From assembly GCA_020444175.1 (NCBI GenBank), contig JAHLLM010000001.1, positions 62,001-126,000 of the forward strand: a stretch of 64,000 nt of DNA, written 5' to 3'. The notes under the pieces were generated by a model that had not been told where the DNA came from, did not search any database, and saw only the letters and a program-made list of their open reading frames with translations. The DNA comes from Desulfobulbaceae bacterium (GTDB taxonomy: Bacteria; Desulfobacterota; Desulfobulbia; Desulfobulbales; SURF-16). Positions 38,234 through 48,091 of the stretch are shown one piece after another (the stretch's first letter is position 1; every line of letters starts with the position of its first letter). A program made the position numbers and the translations under genes.

Positions 38234-40536
38234 GGAATCCACGACCAAATCTCAACGTAGATCAGCCGGAATAACCAGCGAAAAAATGAAAGTCCAACAA
38301 GTCTGTCTTCCGCATCAATCTTTGCATAGCCAGTCATGTCTGCTGTTTTTAACAGACTTTGATCGTCAAACTTGACCATTACCCGAACCACCTTGCCCTT
38401 GTCTCGTAATAATTGTTTCTGACCCAAAAGCATTTCTCTTTCACTTAAGCCCGGAGAACTGCGATGCAAGGTTTTCTCATAGGCGATCGGGGCAATGGAT
38501 GTGGTGTGGCCGACAATGACAGTTTTCGGTTCAGCCCAACTTCTGAGCTTAACCGAAGCACCGACGGTTACTTCGTTGATATCTCCTTCTGGGACTTCCA
38601 CCTCTGCCACGTAGCTGTGAGGATCATCAACCACAGCAAAGAGTTCGCCAACTTCAAGGCGCTGACCGATTTTCTGCGACAGGTACGGCGTGACGATTAT
38701 GCCATCCATGGGACTGAGCAGGGTTGTGTTTTTTACATCATCAATGGCATGGGCCAATTCCACCTCGTAACGGCGGATCTCGGCTTCAATGGCTTTTATT
38801 TCTTCATCGCGGGGACCGCTTTTTACCAGCTCTATATTTCTCTTGGCAATTTCAAGCTTTTCCTTATCAAGATCACGTACACGCAGGGCATACAGGTATT
38901 CACTTTCAGGAACGGCATTTCGTTCAAACATATTTTTATAACGTTTTGCCTCTTGTTCGCTGTATTCAAGCTGCTTTGCTGCCGCCTGGGTTTCCTGCTC
39001 GGCCATGGCGACTTCCTCCGGACGTGTTCCTTTACGTCGGAGGCTGAGAAGAGCCTGCTGTTCTTCCAAGGCAGCGGTCAAGGATTCTACTTTTTTCTTG
39101 GGAAGCCGATCATCAAGTTTGGCTACAGGTTGTCCTTTGAAGACCCGATCATTTTCCTTGACCAGTACGCTTTCTATTGAACCTGCAACTTCAGCCCTGA
39201 TACTGAGCTGATTAAGTGGCTTGACGACAAATGTTCCGCCGACCTCAAAAGGGTACGGCAGGAAAAGAACGATAACAGCCAGAAAAAGGAACCCCAACTT
39301 GATCAACAGCCCTGTTTTCACAAATCCAGTCTCATTGGCAACTACCCGGGAGAAAGGGTGGAAAAAACCCTGAACAGTTTTTTTGATCGACTCCTCAAAC
39401 CTTAGAAAAAGAATGATAAGAAATGCCATAGCCCCCAGACCTTGTAGATTTTGTACGAGAAGAGTACCGAAAAAAGCGAGAATTAAAAAGGTAAGAATAT
39501 TTTTAAACATCAGCCGCAGCAGACCATACCACCAGAACCAGCGCCGCTCTTTTTCAGTAAGCGGTTCGGAGACCGGACGCAAAAAAAACAGGTCTTTGGC
39601 ATACTGTTCAGAACGCGATTTCAGTTCATCAACATTCAATCCGGTGGCGAGCATAAAATAGCCATCCCGCGTAAATAAGGGATTGATGTTAAAAAAAAGA
39701 AAAAGAAAACAGATAAAAGAAATAAAGCAGGCAAAATTATGGACCGGACTCCAAGGCTCAGCCGCCATCCAAAAGAGCACCATGCCAGAGAAGACCAGCA
39801 GTTGCATCAAGGGGCCGGCGGCAAACACCCGAAGACGTTTGCGTCTATTCATGATCCACAGGGCATCAACGATATCAACATGAAAGAGAGGGATAAGACG
39901 AAACATATATGCCAAACGCAATGCAGGAACCTGGCCACCATAATATTTACAGGCAAGCCCTTTGGCAAACTCCGCCAAAGGGTAAACAACGAGAAAGCCG
40001 ATAACAGGCCCTATAAAAATGAGATTCAGACCATAAATCTGCCGCAAGACACGGAGCTGATAAAAATAATCGGAAAAGTATCGGAGCAACGAAGCGATAG
40101 AAAAGAGTGCCAGTAGTGGGAGCAGCAAATAAAGTATTTTGGGAATCATGGGACTGCACAGACTGTGAAAAATTCCAAAAAACCTGTCCGGGTTGAAAAG
40201 CAATTTTGTTGCAGCCTCATCTTTTTCAATCTGTCGGGCATGCAGATCGGCCTTTTCATTGGCCAGAAGCCCCATATTGTCGAGCTTCCGAACAAAAGCC
40301 TCCACTTGACTGGGATTAATGGTCTCGCCAAAGGTGCTGGTGAATTCCCGGCAGATCGAAACACTATCCTCACAATTTTTCAACTGTTCAATGAGGAAAT
40401 ATTCGCCTTCTCCGAACTCGTAGATTTCGCCACAATCAGGGTCTTTTACATAATAACGAAACCGTCCCTCTTCTGCGATATAGGGGATAATCTCCAGGTT
40501 GTCCCGAATGCCAGCCATATTTATCCTGTCAAACAT
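38230..40536 (-). CDS. PqqD-like/inactive M50/HlyD fusion exporter adaptor
   Basis: 768 residues. Residues 20-95 resemble a PqqD-like winged-helix domain; 125-430 hold about eight membrane helices in an M50 (site-2 protease) arrangement; 440-768 are a HlyD-type membrane-fusion region with lipoyl halves and a long coiled coil (about 510-620). The M50 zinc motif HExxH is replaced: positions 188-192 read AEFAK, keeping only the Glu, so proteolysis is unlikely. Proteins of this layout accompany export of modified peptides or other small products. No ABC ATPase is encoded nearby. Confidence 0.8.
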   Translation of the reverse strand: MFDRINMAGIRDNLEIIPYIAEEGRFRYYVKDPDCGEIYEFGEGEYFLIEQLKNCEDSVSICREFTSTFGETINPSQVEAFVRKLDNMGLLANEKADLHARQIEKDEAATKLLFNPDRFFGIFHSLCSPMIPKILYLLLPLLALFSIASLLRYFSDYFYQLRVLRQIYGLNLIFIGPVIGFLVVYPLAEFAKGLACKYYGGQVPALRLAYMFRLIPLFHVDIVDALWIMNRRKRLRVFAAGPLMQLLVFSGMVLFWMAAEPWSPVHNFACFISFICFLFLFFNINPLFTRDGYFMLATGLNVDELKSRSEQYAKDLFFLRPVSEPLTEKERRWFWWYGLLRLMFKNILTFLILAFFGTLLVQNLQGLGAMAFLIILFLRFEESIKKTVQGFFHPFSRVVANETGFVKTGLLIKLGFLFLAVIVLFLPYPFEVGGTFVVKPLNQLSIRAEVAGSIESVLVKENDRVFKGQPVAKLDDRLPKKKVESLTAALEEQQALLSLRRKGTRPEEVAMAEQETQAAAKQLEYSEQEAKRYKNMFERNAVPESEYLYALRVRDLDKEKLEIAKRNIELVKSGPRDEEIKAIEAEIRRYEVELAHAIDDVKNTTLLSPMDGIIVTPYLSQKIGQRLEVGELFAVVDDPHSYVAEVEVPEGDINEVTVGASVKLRSWAEPKTVIVGHTTSIAPIAYEKTLHRSSPGLSEREMLLGQKQLLRDKGKVVRVMVKFDDQSLLKTADMTGYAKIDAEDRLVGLSFFRWLFRLIYVEIWSWIP

Positions 40537-40622
40537 TATCCCCTCGCTGCAGCAGCAAAGATAATCAATGAGCGGTCATTGATTCTTGAACACAAAAAAA
40601 GTTCTTTCCCCAAAGACGCCGG

Positions 40623-42035
40623 TTACACGGCCATAAATTTTTCCCACACGCCGTTTTCACCCACCAGTTCTATGCCGAATCGGTGTTTTTCACTTGGCCT
40701 CTTGCTCTCAATCCTGACAATTTTTCCCCTTGAAGCAACTCGTTTTCCCTCAATGTCAACCCTGCTGATCACCTCAACATCACTGCCGACATCAAGTGCT
40801 GAGTCAGATTCAATAAGGAGTCCTTTCTTCGAGGCATTAATCGATCTGGCCACGACATAGTCCCCTGAATCATTGCTTCTGATGTCCACCGGAAAACGGA
40901 GGGCAAATCTGTCATGCCGCCGCTGTTCATTGCTTTCTTTGATGGCGCCATACACCACTTTTCCAGATGATGATTCAGGGAAAATTACCTTGGAGGAAAG
41001 GCTTAATGCCTCCCGGTACTCTTTGATCGCCTCTTGAAACATGCCACGCTCTCTGAGACGGTCTGCCTTATCTGCTGACACGCCGGCAAGTTGCGTGGCC
41101 TCTTTATATTGGCTGATTGCTTCAGCAAACTGGCCAAGAGCAGTAAAAGCATCACCACAATCTGTCTTAGCGGAAATGAAGGTAGGCTTGTGACGCAATA
41201 CAGACTCATACTGCTCTATTGCCTGCTGATATTCTCCCAGACGGTAGTAGATGTTACCCATCCTCTGCTGGGACTCAACAACTTCCGGATTGTGCTGTAA
41301 TGCCAACCTGTAACGCACAATTGCCTCCATATATTCTTCCTGGGCAAAGTGTACTTCTCCTGCTCGAAAATGTGCTTCAGCAAGGCGGGGATTGATTTCG
41401 ATGGCTTCCTCATATTCCAGCAACGCTGCGGAATAATCCTTATTGGCGAAATAAAGATCGCCAAGCAGCAGACGAAAACGAGGAAAGACAGGGTTAAGCC
41501 TGAGAGCCGACTCCACTGAAGCGATTGCTTCCTTGTTTTTTCCCTGGAATTGATAAATGGTGGCGAGTTTAAAATAGGCAACACTCATCTGCGGGTCATA
41601 AACAAGGGCCTGCTGAAAAGATTCAATCGCCTCATCGTACTCTTCAGCATCAAGGAAGAAGGTGCCCAGGGTAAAATGCGCTTTCGCATTTTTCGGTTCC
41701 TGACTGACCACCTGGCGGCATTGGTCTATTGCTTCAGACAGATTCCCCTGCTCCGCCTCAACCTCTGCAAGGAGTAATCTTGCCCTGACAAGATCCGTAT
41801 CGTATTTAAGAGCCGAACGACAAGAAGATATTGCCTCATCCATACGACCAACAACCTTGCAAACGATCCCCAGGCCGAAATGAGCCAACGCCATTTTCGG
41901 ATTAAGGTGCAGCGCCGCCTGGCACTCTTCGATGGCACGATCATGGTTGCCGTTCTCAAAATGAACTTTGGCCAGTGTCAATCTGGCCATGGGATTTCGG
42001 CCAAGCCGCATAATTTTCGGTACGTATTCAAGCAT
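40623..42035 (-). CDS. TPR protein with C-terminal PilZ (c-di-GMP-binding) domain
   Basis: 470 residues from ATG 42035 (GGAG seven bases upstream). About nine TPR units span residues 10-330 (AHFGLGIVCKVVGRMDEAIS type). A PilZ domain occupies the last 105 residues, with RRHDRF for the RxxxR motif and NASKKG for (D/N)xSxxG, so c-di-GMP binding is expected. Cytoplasmic. It sits between the B12 radical SAM enzyme and the exporter adaptor, so it may assemble or gate the cluster machinery according to c-di-GMP level. Confidence 0.85.
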   Translation of the reverse strand: MLEYVPKIMRLGRNPMARLTLAKVHFENGNHDRAIEECQAALHLNPKMALAHFGLGIVCKVVGRMDEAISSCRSALKYDTDLVRARLLLAEVEAEQGNLSEAIDQCRQVVSQEPKNAKAHFTLGTFFLDAEEYDEAIESFQQALVYDPQMSVAYFKLATIYQFQGKNKEAIASVESALRLNPVFPRFRLLLGDLYFANKDYSAALLEYEEAIEINPRLAEAHFRAGEVHFAQEEYMEAIVRYRLALQHNPEVVESQQRMGNIYYRLGEYQQAIEQYESVLRHKPTFISAKTDCGDAFTALGQFAEAISQYKEATQLAGVSADKADRLRERGMFQEAIKEYREALSLSSKVIFPESSSGKVVYGAIKESNEQRRHDRFALRFPVDIRSNDSGDYVVARSINASKKGLLIESDSALDVGSDVEVISRVDIEGKRVASRGKIVRIESKRPSEKHRFGIELVGENGVWEKFMAV

Positions 42036-42094
42036 CGTTTTCTCCATCAAAGAAATCGTTTTGCCATTCCAACTTCTCTCTACCGTCTTCCATG

Positions 42095-44032
42095 TTAATT
42101 CAAGGTGCTGGCCCGAACCTCGGCGATCAGGAGTTCCTGTTCTACTGCCTTTAGCACCCTGTCATCAAGGCCTGCCAAGCCTGTGCCCGTGGGGCCGCCA
42201 GTCCCTTCTTTTCCCATTTTAGCACTACTGCTGTTCTTTGCACCAATGACCTCGTCGGCCAAGGACTTTAATTCAGTGAGCAGAATTGATTCATTATTAT
42301 CCAGAGTCAAGCGATTGTGCTGTAAATATGTACTGAAAATATCAATAACAGTTTCTTCAACAGAGTTCTTGTCTTTGAGTTCAGTTGAGACTTTCTGATA
42401 AATTTCAGCAAAAAGGTTTTCATAAAATTCAAGAAAGGCTTGGGGCAGCAACTCCTCATCCTCGGCAATTTCGAGGCTGACCTTGCCAGCCTTTTCCAAT
42501 CCTATCAGCTCTTCAATGGACTCCTGCAATTTCGGTCGATGGGCGTATCCATACTGGCGAATAATAAACCCTGTCAGCCTTGGTAACATGAAAGGAGCAT
42601 TTTTTAAAGTATGCATGATTATTCCCAGAACAACCTTCCGGCTTTCGCCGTCCATCCGGGTGAGAGTAAAATAGATGAATTGCAGAACTCTTTTATAATA
42701 TTTCATCCCTTTTGGGACTCGTGGCTTTCTGGAAACATTCGACACAAAGCCTTTTATCCGTACGGCAAAATTATGCCAATCATAAACCTTGCCAATAAGG
42801 CCAAGGTAGCCTGTTAATAATTCAGGCCGGCTCATATTTTTGGGGAGAATATTGGTTGTCCCTGGATTACCGAAAAAGCGTCCTTCCATCTCAGTCTTCA
42901 GGAGTCGCCCATCTTTTCTCATCCTTTTCCAGAGTCTGGTTCCAGGGGGGGCCATCAGCACTCTAATAGAAGGAACAGTAAGGCAGGATTCCTGCACAAA
43001 CTGGAAATGCTGGTCAAAAATATCGGCATGGTCGTGGTCAAAACCGACAATCAATGAACCTCGCACCGCCATACCGTAGGATTGGATTTTTCTGATATCC
43101 CCGATCAAATTGCTTTTGAAATTCTGCAACTTGTTGGCCTCTTTTAAACTTTCCTTATTCGGAGATTCGATGCCGACAAATATTTCAACAAAATTGGCAT
43201 CAGCGAGAAGTTCGAGCAGTTGTTCATCTCCGGCGATATTGATGCTTGCTTCGGTGGCAAATCCCATTGGCATGGAAAAAGAGTTGTTGAGGCTGATCAT
43301 TTCTCGCAGGAGATTCTTTGTGTAGGCGGGATTCCCTGCGAAATTATCATCGCAGACAACAACTTTCCGCATGCCGAGCTTTTCAAGGGCACGCAGTTCA
43401 TCAAGAACTTGATCAACGGATTTATGCCGGAACTTGCGTCCGAAAAGATAACTGACATCACAAAATTCACAATTAAAAGGGCAACCACGCGAGGTCTGTA
43501 CACCGGCCAACATGTAGCTTTCCATATCATCCTTGATACTGTCCCAACACGGAAGCGGTGTTTTAGACAAATCAACCGGTCGGACCTGCCGATATATTTT
43601 CTTGTAGTTGGCCTGCTGCCAGTCAGCAAGAAACTGTGGCCAGGTCTGCTCTGCCTCACCAATAAACAGCACATCAAAATCATTATAGTATTTCTGCGGC
43701 AGGGAGGAGATACCAGCCCCGCCTATGACCACCATGACTCCTCTTTGCCTGAACAGCTTGCTGACTTCGGCGGCCCGGGGAAGATGAGCGGTGTATCCGG
43801 TAAGGCCAACAAGGTCATAGCCTTCCGGCATGTTTTCAGCACTGATCCGACCATGCACAGCTTCATCCCAGATCACAACCTCATACGCTGAGGGAGTCAG
43901 TCCGGCCACCGTTGCAAGATGCAGAGGCAAAATAAAACTTTTCACCTTTGATAGCGGCAGGTTGCGATACACGTCATCCTGTGTAAGCTCAAAACGCAAC
44001 GGCAGGGGGGCGATAAGAAGAATACGTTTCAT
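42095..44032 (-). CDS. B12-binding-domain radical SAM enzyme
   Basis: 645 residues from ATG 44032. Residues 1-150 form a cobalamin-binding-like Rossmann domain (LVGLTGYTAHLPRAAEV, VVIGGAGISS); the DxHxxG motif of base-off B12 is not obvious. The radical SAM motif is C184-x3-C188-x2-C191 (SRGCPFNCEFC), followed by SFMxMG-like GFATEASINI and a DUF4070-like region. The C-terminal 170 residues are helical and lack a known domain. Related enzymes methylate or rearrange unactivated carbons (hopanoid methylases are in the wider family). Substrate unknown. Confidence 0.85.
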   Translation of the reverse strand: MKRILLIAPLPLRFELTQDDVYRNLPLSKVKSFILPLHLATVAGLTPSAYEVVIWDEAVHGRISAENMPEGYDLVGLTGYTAHLPRAAEVSKLFRQRGVMVVIGGAGISSLPQKYYNDFDVLFIGEAEQTWPQFLADWQQANYKKIYRQVRPVDLSKTPLPCWDSIKDDMESYMLAGVQTSRGCPFNCEFCDVSYLFGRKFRHKSVDQVLDELRALEKLGMRKVVVCDDNFAGNPAYTKNLLREMISLNNSFSMPMGFATEASINIAGDEQLLELLADANFVEIFVGIESPNKESLKEANKLQNFKSNLIGDIRKIQSYGMAVRGSLIVGFDHDHADIFDQHFQFVQESCLTVPSIRVLMAPPGTRLWKRMRKDGRLLKTEMEGRFFGNPGTTNILPKNMSRPELLTGYLGLIGKVYDWHNFAVRIKGFVSNVSRKPRVPKGMKYYKRVLQFIYFTLTRMDGESRKVVLGIIMHTLKNAPFMLPRLTGFIIRQYGYAHRPKLQESIEELIGLEKAGKVSLEIAEDEELLPQAFLEFYENLFAEIYQKVSTELKDKNSVEETVIDIFSTYLQHNRLTLDNNESILLTELKSLADEVIGAKNSSSAKMGKEGTGGPTGTGLAGLDDRVLKAVEQELLIAEVRASTLN

Positions 44033-44043
44033 GCGCTTTCCTG

Positions 44044-44832
44044 TCACAAGGGTTTCTGGGCAACAGCCAGGAGATAATACTCCATGGTTTCCACCCTCCG
44101 ATAGGTGTGGAACAAACATTCCTGCAGACGTTGCCGGTCAATTTTGCGTTCAAGAAACTGCCGGTGAACATAGCGTACCACATGCCAGAAATGACGCCTC
44201 CAGCACTCTTCGGTAACGTCAATCACCTGAATATTTGCGTACCCGCAGTTCTCCAGCAATTTCTGGTAGGCGCCAAGGTCTGGCAGATAATTTTTTTCTG
44301 TCCTGCTTTCCCGCTCCTGCTCTCCTGTCATGGACATCAAAATGTCCGACAAAACAATGTGTCCCCCTGGTTTCAGCACTCGCAAGGCATCTTTAAAAAA
44401 CATTTCACGGGTATAAAAATGAAAAGCAGCTTCTACAGATATGATTGCATCAAAGGTCTTATCCTCAAAAGTCATTTCTATTGCATTCATTTTGTAAAAA
44501 TTGCAGCCAGGTGCAGTTTCTCTGGCTACTTCAAGCTGCACGTCCGAGATGTTGATCGCTGATACCTGCTCAGCTGTATAGTATTTCAAAAGATAGGCAG
44601 TGGTTGCTCCTTTTCCGCACGCCACATCCAGGATAGTACCATTTTTCTGCGGCAGAAGAGCAAGCAGCTTTTCCATGAGATTGTCGCAGGCCTCCAACTG
44701 GCTGGATGTATCTTCATACCAATATCCAAAATTGAGATAGTGACTCTGACTGTAATACTCTAGAATTTCAGGAAGAAAAGAGAGACCATCATATCGGTTG
44801 ATTATATATTCGTGCATTTTTGCTTCGCTCAT
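44044..44832 (-). CDS. Class I SAM-dependent methyltransferase, tandem copy 1
   Basis: 262 residues. SAM site LDVACGKGATTAYL, post-motif VEAAFHF and LRVLKPGGHIVLSD, and a C-terminal IDVTEECWRRH segment shared with its two neighbours. Same length and alignable along the whole chain with the next gene, so a tandem duplicate. Resembles small-molecule (sarcosine/tocopherol-like) methyltransferases. Ends 11 bases before the radical SAM start. Confidence 0.88.
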   Translation of the reverse strand: MSEAKMHEYIINRYDGLSFLPEILEYYSQSHYLNFGYWYEDTSSQLEACDNLMEKLLALLPQKNGTILDVACGKGATTAYLLKYYTAEQVSAINISDVQLEVARETAPGCNFYKMNAIEMTFEDKTFDAIISVEAAFHFYTREMFFKDALRVLKPGGHIVLSDILMSMTGEQERESRTEKNYLPDLGAYQKLLENCGYANIQVIDVTEECWRRHFWHVVRYVHRQFLERKIDRQRLQECLFHTYRRVETMEYYLLAVAQKPL

Positions 44833-44880
44833 TGCATGTCGCTCCCCTGGTTTACATCCATGGTATACCTGTCCTCCCGT

Positions 44881-45669
44881 TCAGATTCTCTGGTCCTGTT
44901 TTTTTTGCAGACAAACCAGAAGGTAAGATTGCAAAACAGGTGTTAGTTTGTATGTTTTTTCAAGTGAAACCTGCAGACTCTTATAGGCTATTTCCCCCTG
45001 CAGGTACTTCTGGTGAATAAACCTGACAGCATTCCAGTAATGTCCGTGCCAGCACTCTCCGGTGGCATCAATAATTTTTAAAATGTCAAAGCCAAGACCG
45101 CGGCAAAGTTCCTCATACTGGCTGCTGTCACCCAGGTAATTCTCACCATGAAAAGAAGGCATCTTTTCTTCCGCCCCTTCATAAAAAAGCACATCAGACA
45201 TGACAAGGTATCCTCCTGGTCGAAGAACACGCAGTGCCTCTTTAAAAAAATGTTTGCGGGTACAGAAATGAAAGGCTGCCTCTATGCAGATCAGCCCATC
45301 CAGGGAGTTGTCTGTATATGCGAGGTTGACGGCGTCCATTATAGAAAAATGTGCTTCAGGGACATCTTGTTTTGCTGTGCGTATTTGTTTTTCGGAAATA
45401 TTGATGCCATGGACGTCTGCATCAGGAAAAAATCTGGTTATAAATCCTGTAGTAGCCCCTTTTCCACAGGCCACATCCAGGAAAACACCTTTTTTCTTTG
45501 GCACATAGGATAAAAGTTTTTCCATGAGGCGGTCGCTTGCCTCTCTGGCAGTTTGAATATCTCTATCCCAATAGCCAAAGTTTGCATAGTTGCTTCCCCC
45601 ATAATATTCCACAAAGAGATTATTATAGAAGCTGGCATCATACTGTTGAATGAGACGTTTCTGCATCAC
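44881..45669 (-). CDS. Class I SAM-dependent methyltransferase, tandem copy 2
   Basis: 262 residues. SAM site LDVACGKGATTGFI; shared IEAAFHFCT, LRVLRPGGYLVMSD and IDATGECWHGH. Its ATG overlaps the stop of the fused methyltransferase gene upstream (ATGA). Copies 1 and 2 differ mainly in the N-terminal lid and C-terminal tail, which suggests different acceptor positions. Confidence 0.88.
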   Translation of the reverse strand: MMQKRLIQQYDASFYNNLFVEYYGGSNYANFGYWDRDIQTAREASDRLMEKLLSYVPKKKGVFLDVACGKGATTGFITRFFPDADVHGINISEKQIRTAKQDVPEAHFSIMDAVNLAYTDNSLDGLICIEAAFHFCTRKHFFKEALRVLRPGGYLVMSDVLFYEGAEEKMPSFHGENYLGDSSQYEELCRGLGFDILKIIDATGECWHGHYWNAVRFIHQKYLQGEIAYKSLQVSLEKTYKLTPVLQSYLLVCLQKKQDQRI

Positions 45670-48032
45670 TGTTTCTTCAAGGGTTTAGCGGCCGACACCA
45701 GCAGGCAGGCGCTGATAGACAATTCGTGTTTTAGAAAAAATGCGCTCACTTTTTTGAGATATTTATCATCATTTCCAGTAACCTTCTGCAGCCCCAGATA
45801 GTGGGCTCTGTATTTGGCAAAACCGGTCAGGCAGCGGCCTGTAACGTCAATAATGTCAACCTTCTCAAAACCTGCGTTCGTGACTGTTTCAGCATATTCC
45901 TGAGAACTGGCAATAGATCGTTTGTTATCCGTGAAAGACAACCAACGACGGACTTTTGGCAAGGGTGTCTCGATGATATCAAAAAGGACCAGTCGACCAC
46001 CAGGCTTCAGAAGCTGAAAAACTTCTGTCAGAAGCTGTCGCCTGTCTCCAAGGGGCAGCAGACCTTTCAGCCACATTGCATAATCAAAAGAATTATTGGG
46101 TAATTTCAGCCTGGGGAGTTTTCTATACACAAAAGTGCTCTGTGGTGCTTTGCGCCGGCAACTCTTGAGGAATTCTTTTTTACTGGTGACACCTGTTATC
46201 TGTTCCGGCGAGAAAAAATACGAAAGAAACTCCGTGCTTGCACCTGCCGCACAGCCGATGTCAACTATGGCGCCCTCCTTCCTGTCACCTGCACCGGCAA
46301 GAACCTCTGCAAGCAACTCTTCACAGGCTTCTTTTATATCTGTAATTTCAGGTCGCCAAAGGCCGTAGTGGCGCCAATCGCTTTGCTGGTAGAAATCGGC
46401 CACAATTTTTTCAATGTCTGTATCATCCTCGCTATCTTTGCCTTTTGTCTGAATGACATAAGAAAAAGGCGACGCATGTTCAGTTTTTGCCCGCACTTTC
46501 TTTCCTTTTTCTTCGCAATGTTCCTTTGCTCCCTGCCAGACTTCAAGGCCGCCCCTGAAATTTTTTTCATACTGCCAGCCGGCTGCTCTTTTGACCGCCA
46601 CTTCCGGAGTATACGGGTTGGCTGTTCCTGCAAACAATCCATATGGCGTAGATGCCATGCTTCGAATACCGAAATTATAATAATTTCCAAAGCCATTGAC
46701 GGTCACAGGATGCCAGTGGAGGCCATCATGACTCCGCCAGAGATCGCAGCCGCCGAAGTTTTTCAGAAGTTTTTCCAGGCGCTGTGAATCAATCATTTTC
46801 TGCAATCGTTTGGGCCATTTTGTCCTGTCACTGAATTTAGCATGGGAAAGCCATTGGAGATTCCCTATATAGAGACAACCTCGATGGACGCACATGGACC
46901 ATATATAACCACTGAAAGGATCATTAAACCCCGGCCCCATACCGCTTATGGGAACACGAAGCCCGTCAGGTGTGTTGCGGGCTTCTCCGGCAACCAGCTC
47001 CCAGGCGTCATCAGAACTGATGCGGATCACCTCGGGAGCAGCAGGCCCTATATGATTGTCTGTATCCCAGCCGCCTCCCTGAATTGCACTTCCGACATAC
47101 AGATAATCGCCAAAAGCCTTTAATGTAATTGCAGCCTGATTGAGTTTACCCCGGTGAGCCCCCTTGGCAACCACCCTGGTCCACTTGAAGGGAGGGTCCC
47201 CTTCGGCATCGGTCTTCCATACCTCAAACCCCTCCCGAACATTTGCTGTGCCAGCGTATAGGAAACCATTAAATTCTGCCATATCGAATACGGCCACATT
47301 ATTTGGGTTCCCAAAATTCGGTTTACAGGCAGTTTGCCATGAACCGTTATCAGGGTCGTCACTGGTCAGAATCACCATGGCATCGGCAATATTGTATTCA
47401 TAGCGCTTCATGCTTCCCACCGGAGTGGTGAACAGGCGGCCTTTAAAGGGAACCAGACCGCGTAGTGACCTTGGGGCAGGGTCAATTCCCAGACCGGGAA
47501 CCGAAACAGTATCAAACCGGCGACCGTCATATGATTTCAGCATCACTGTTTCAGGCCGGTATGATGTTGCCGAAGCAGGGATATACAGTGCCGGTGCAGT
47601 ATCATTACGTCCCTGGAAGACAGTGATTGTCCTGAAAGCCACACTCAGAGGGACATCAAAACCTGCCGATCCTGGGATCATAGGCGCGGTGTAGACCTTC
47701 TCCCATTTCTTAGATAAAGGGCAATAGCTCCATATCTGGCTGCGGAGATCAATGTCATATAAATTTTCCGGCACCCGGACTGGCCATATCTCACCGACAT
47801 AATCCGGATGCAGGGCGGCGCGCGCCCTGCCGCGAACAACAAGAACCGCCCGAGTTACACAAACAAAAAGCCTGTCTCCATGCCATGCCATGGCGTGGGC
47901 ATAACAATTATGGTCTTCTCCAAAACCGTTGGCGCAAACTTTGCGGAAATCCGCCATGGTCAGCCTCTGATCTTCGGGACTGTATCCTCCCTGAAAAACT
48001 GATTCACCTATTATTTTTTCAGATTGATACAT
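45666..48032 (-). CDS. Propeller-like domain fused to a third methyltransferase
   Basis: 788 residues. Residues 1-525 have repeated YIWSMCVHRGCLYIGNLQ / EFNGFLYAGTANVREGFEVWK / GDYLYVGSAIQGGGWD units, the look of a beta-propeller, without signal peptide or membrane helix. Residues about 545-788 are a methyltransferase with VDIGCAAGASTEFL, LKPGGRLVLFD and IDVTGRCLTG, clearly of the same subfamily as the next two genes. I know of no named family with this fusion; the propeller may bind a glycan or hold the substrate. Confidence 0.75.
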   Translation of the reverse strand: MYQSEKIIGESVFQGGYSPEDQRLTMADFRKVCANGFGEDHNCYAHAMAWHGDRLFVCVTRAVLVVRGRARAALHPDYVGEIWPVRVPENLYDIDLRSQIWSYCPLSKKWEKVYTAPMIPGSAGFDVPLSVAFRTITVFQGRNDTAPALYIPASATSYRPETVMLKSYDGRRFDTVSVPGLGIDPAPRSLRGLVPFKGRLFTTPVGSMKRYEYNIADAMVILTSDDPDNGSWQTACKPNFGNPNNVAVFDMAEFNGFLYAGTANVREGFEVWKTDAEGDPPFKWTRVVAKGAHRGKLNQAAITLKAFGDYLYVGSAIQGGGWDTDNHIGPAAPEVIRISSDDAWELVAGEARNTPDGLRVPISGMGPGFNDPFSGYIWSMCVHRGCLYIGNLQWLSHAKFSDRTKWPKRLQKMIDSQRLEKLLKNFGGCDLWRSHDGLHWHPVTVNGFGNYYNFGIRSMASTPYGLFAGTANPYTPEVAVKRAAGWQYEKNFRGGLEVWQGAKEHCEEKGKKVRAKTEHASPFSYVIQTKGKDSEDDTDIEKIVADFYQQSDWRHYGLWRPEITDIKEACEELLAEVLAGAGDRKEGAIVDIGCAAGASTEFLSYFFSPEQITGVTSKKEFLKSCRRKAPQSTFVYRKLPRLKLPNNSFDYAMWLKGLLPLGDRRQLLTEVFQLLKPGGRLVLFDIIETPLPKVRRWLSFTDNKRSIASSQEYAETVTNAGFEKVDIIDVTGRCLTGFAKYRAHYLGLQKVTGNDDKYLKKVSAFFLKHELSISACLLVSAAKPLKKQ

Positions 48033-48091
48033 GGCATTTCCTTTGCCCCGAAAATTCTTTCGAGTTTCGCACGTTTTCCTGGTTCCTTTGT

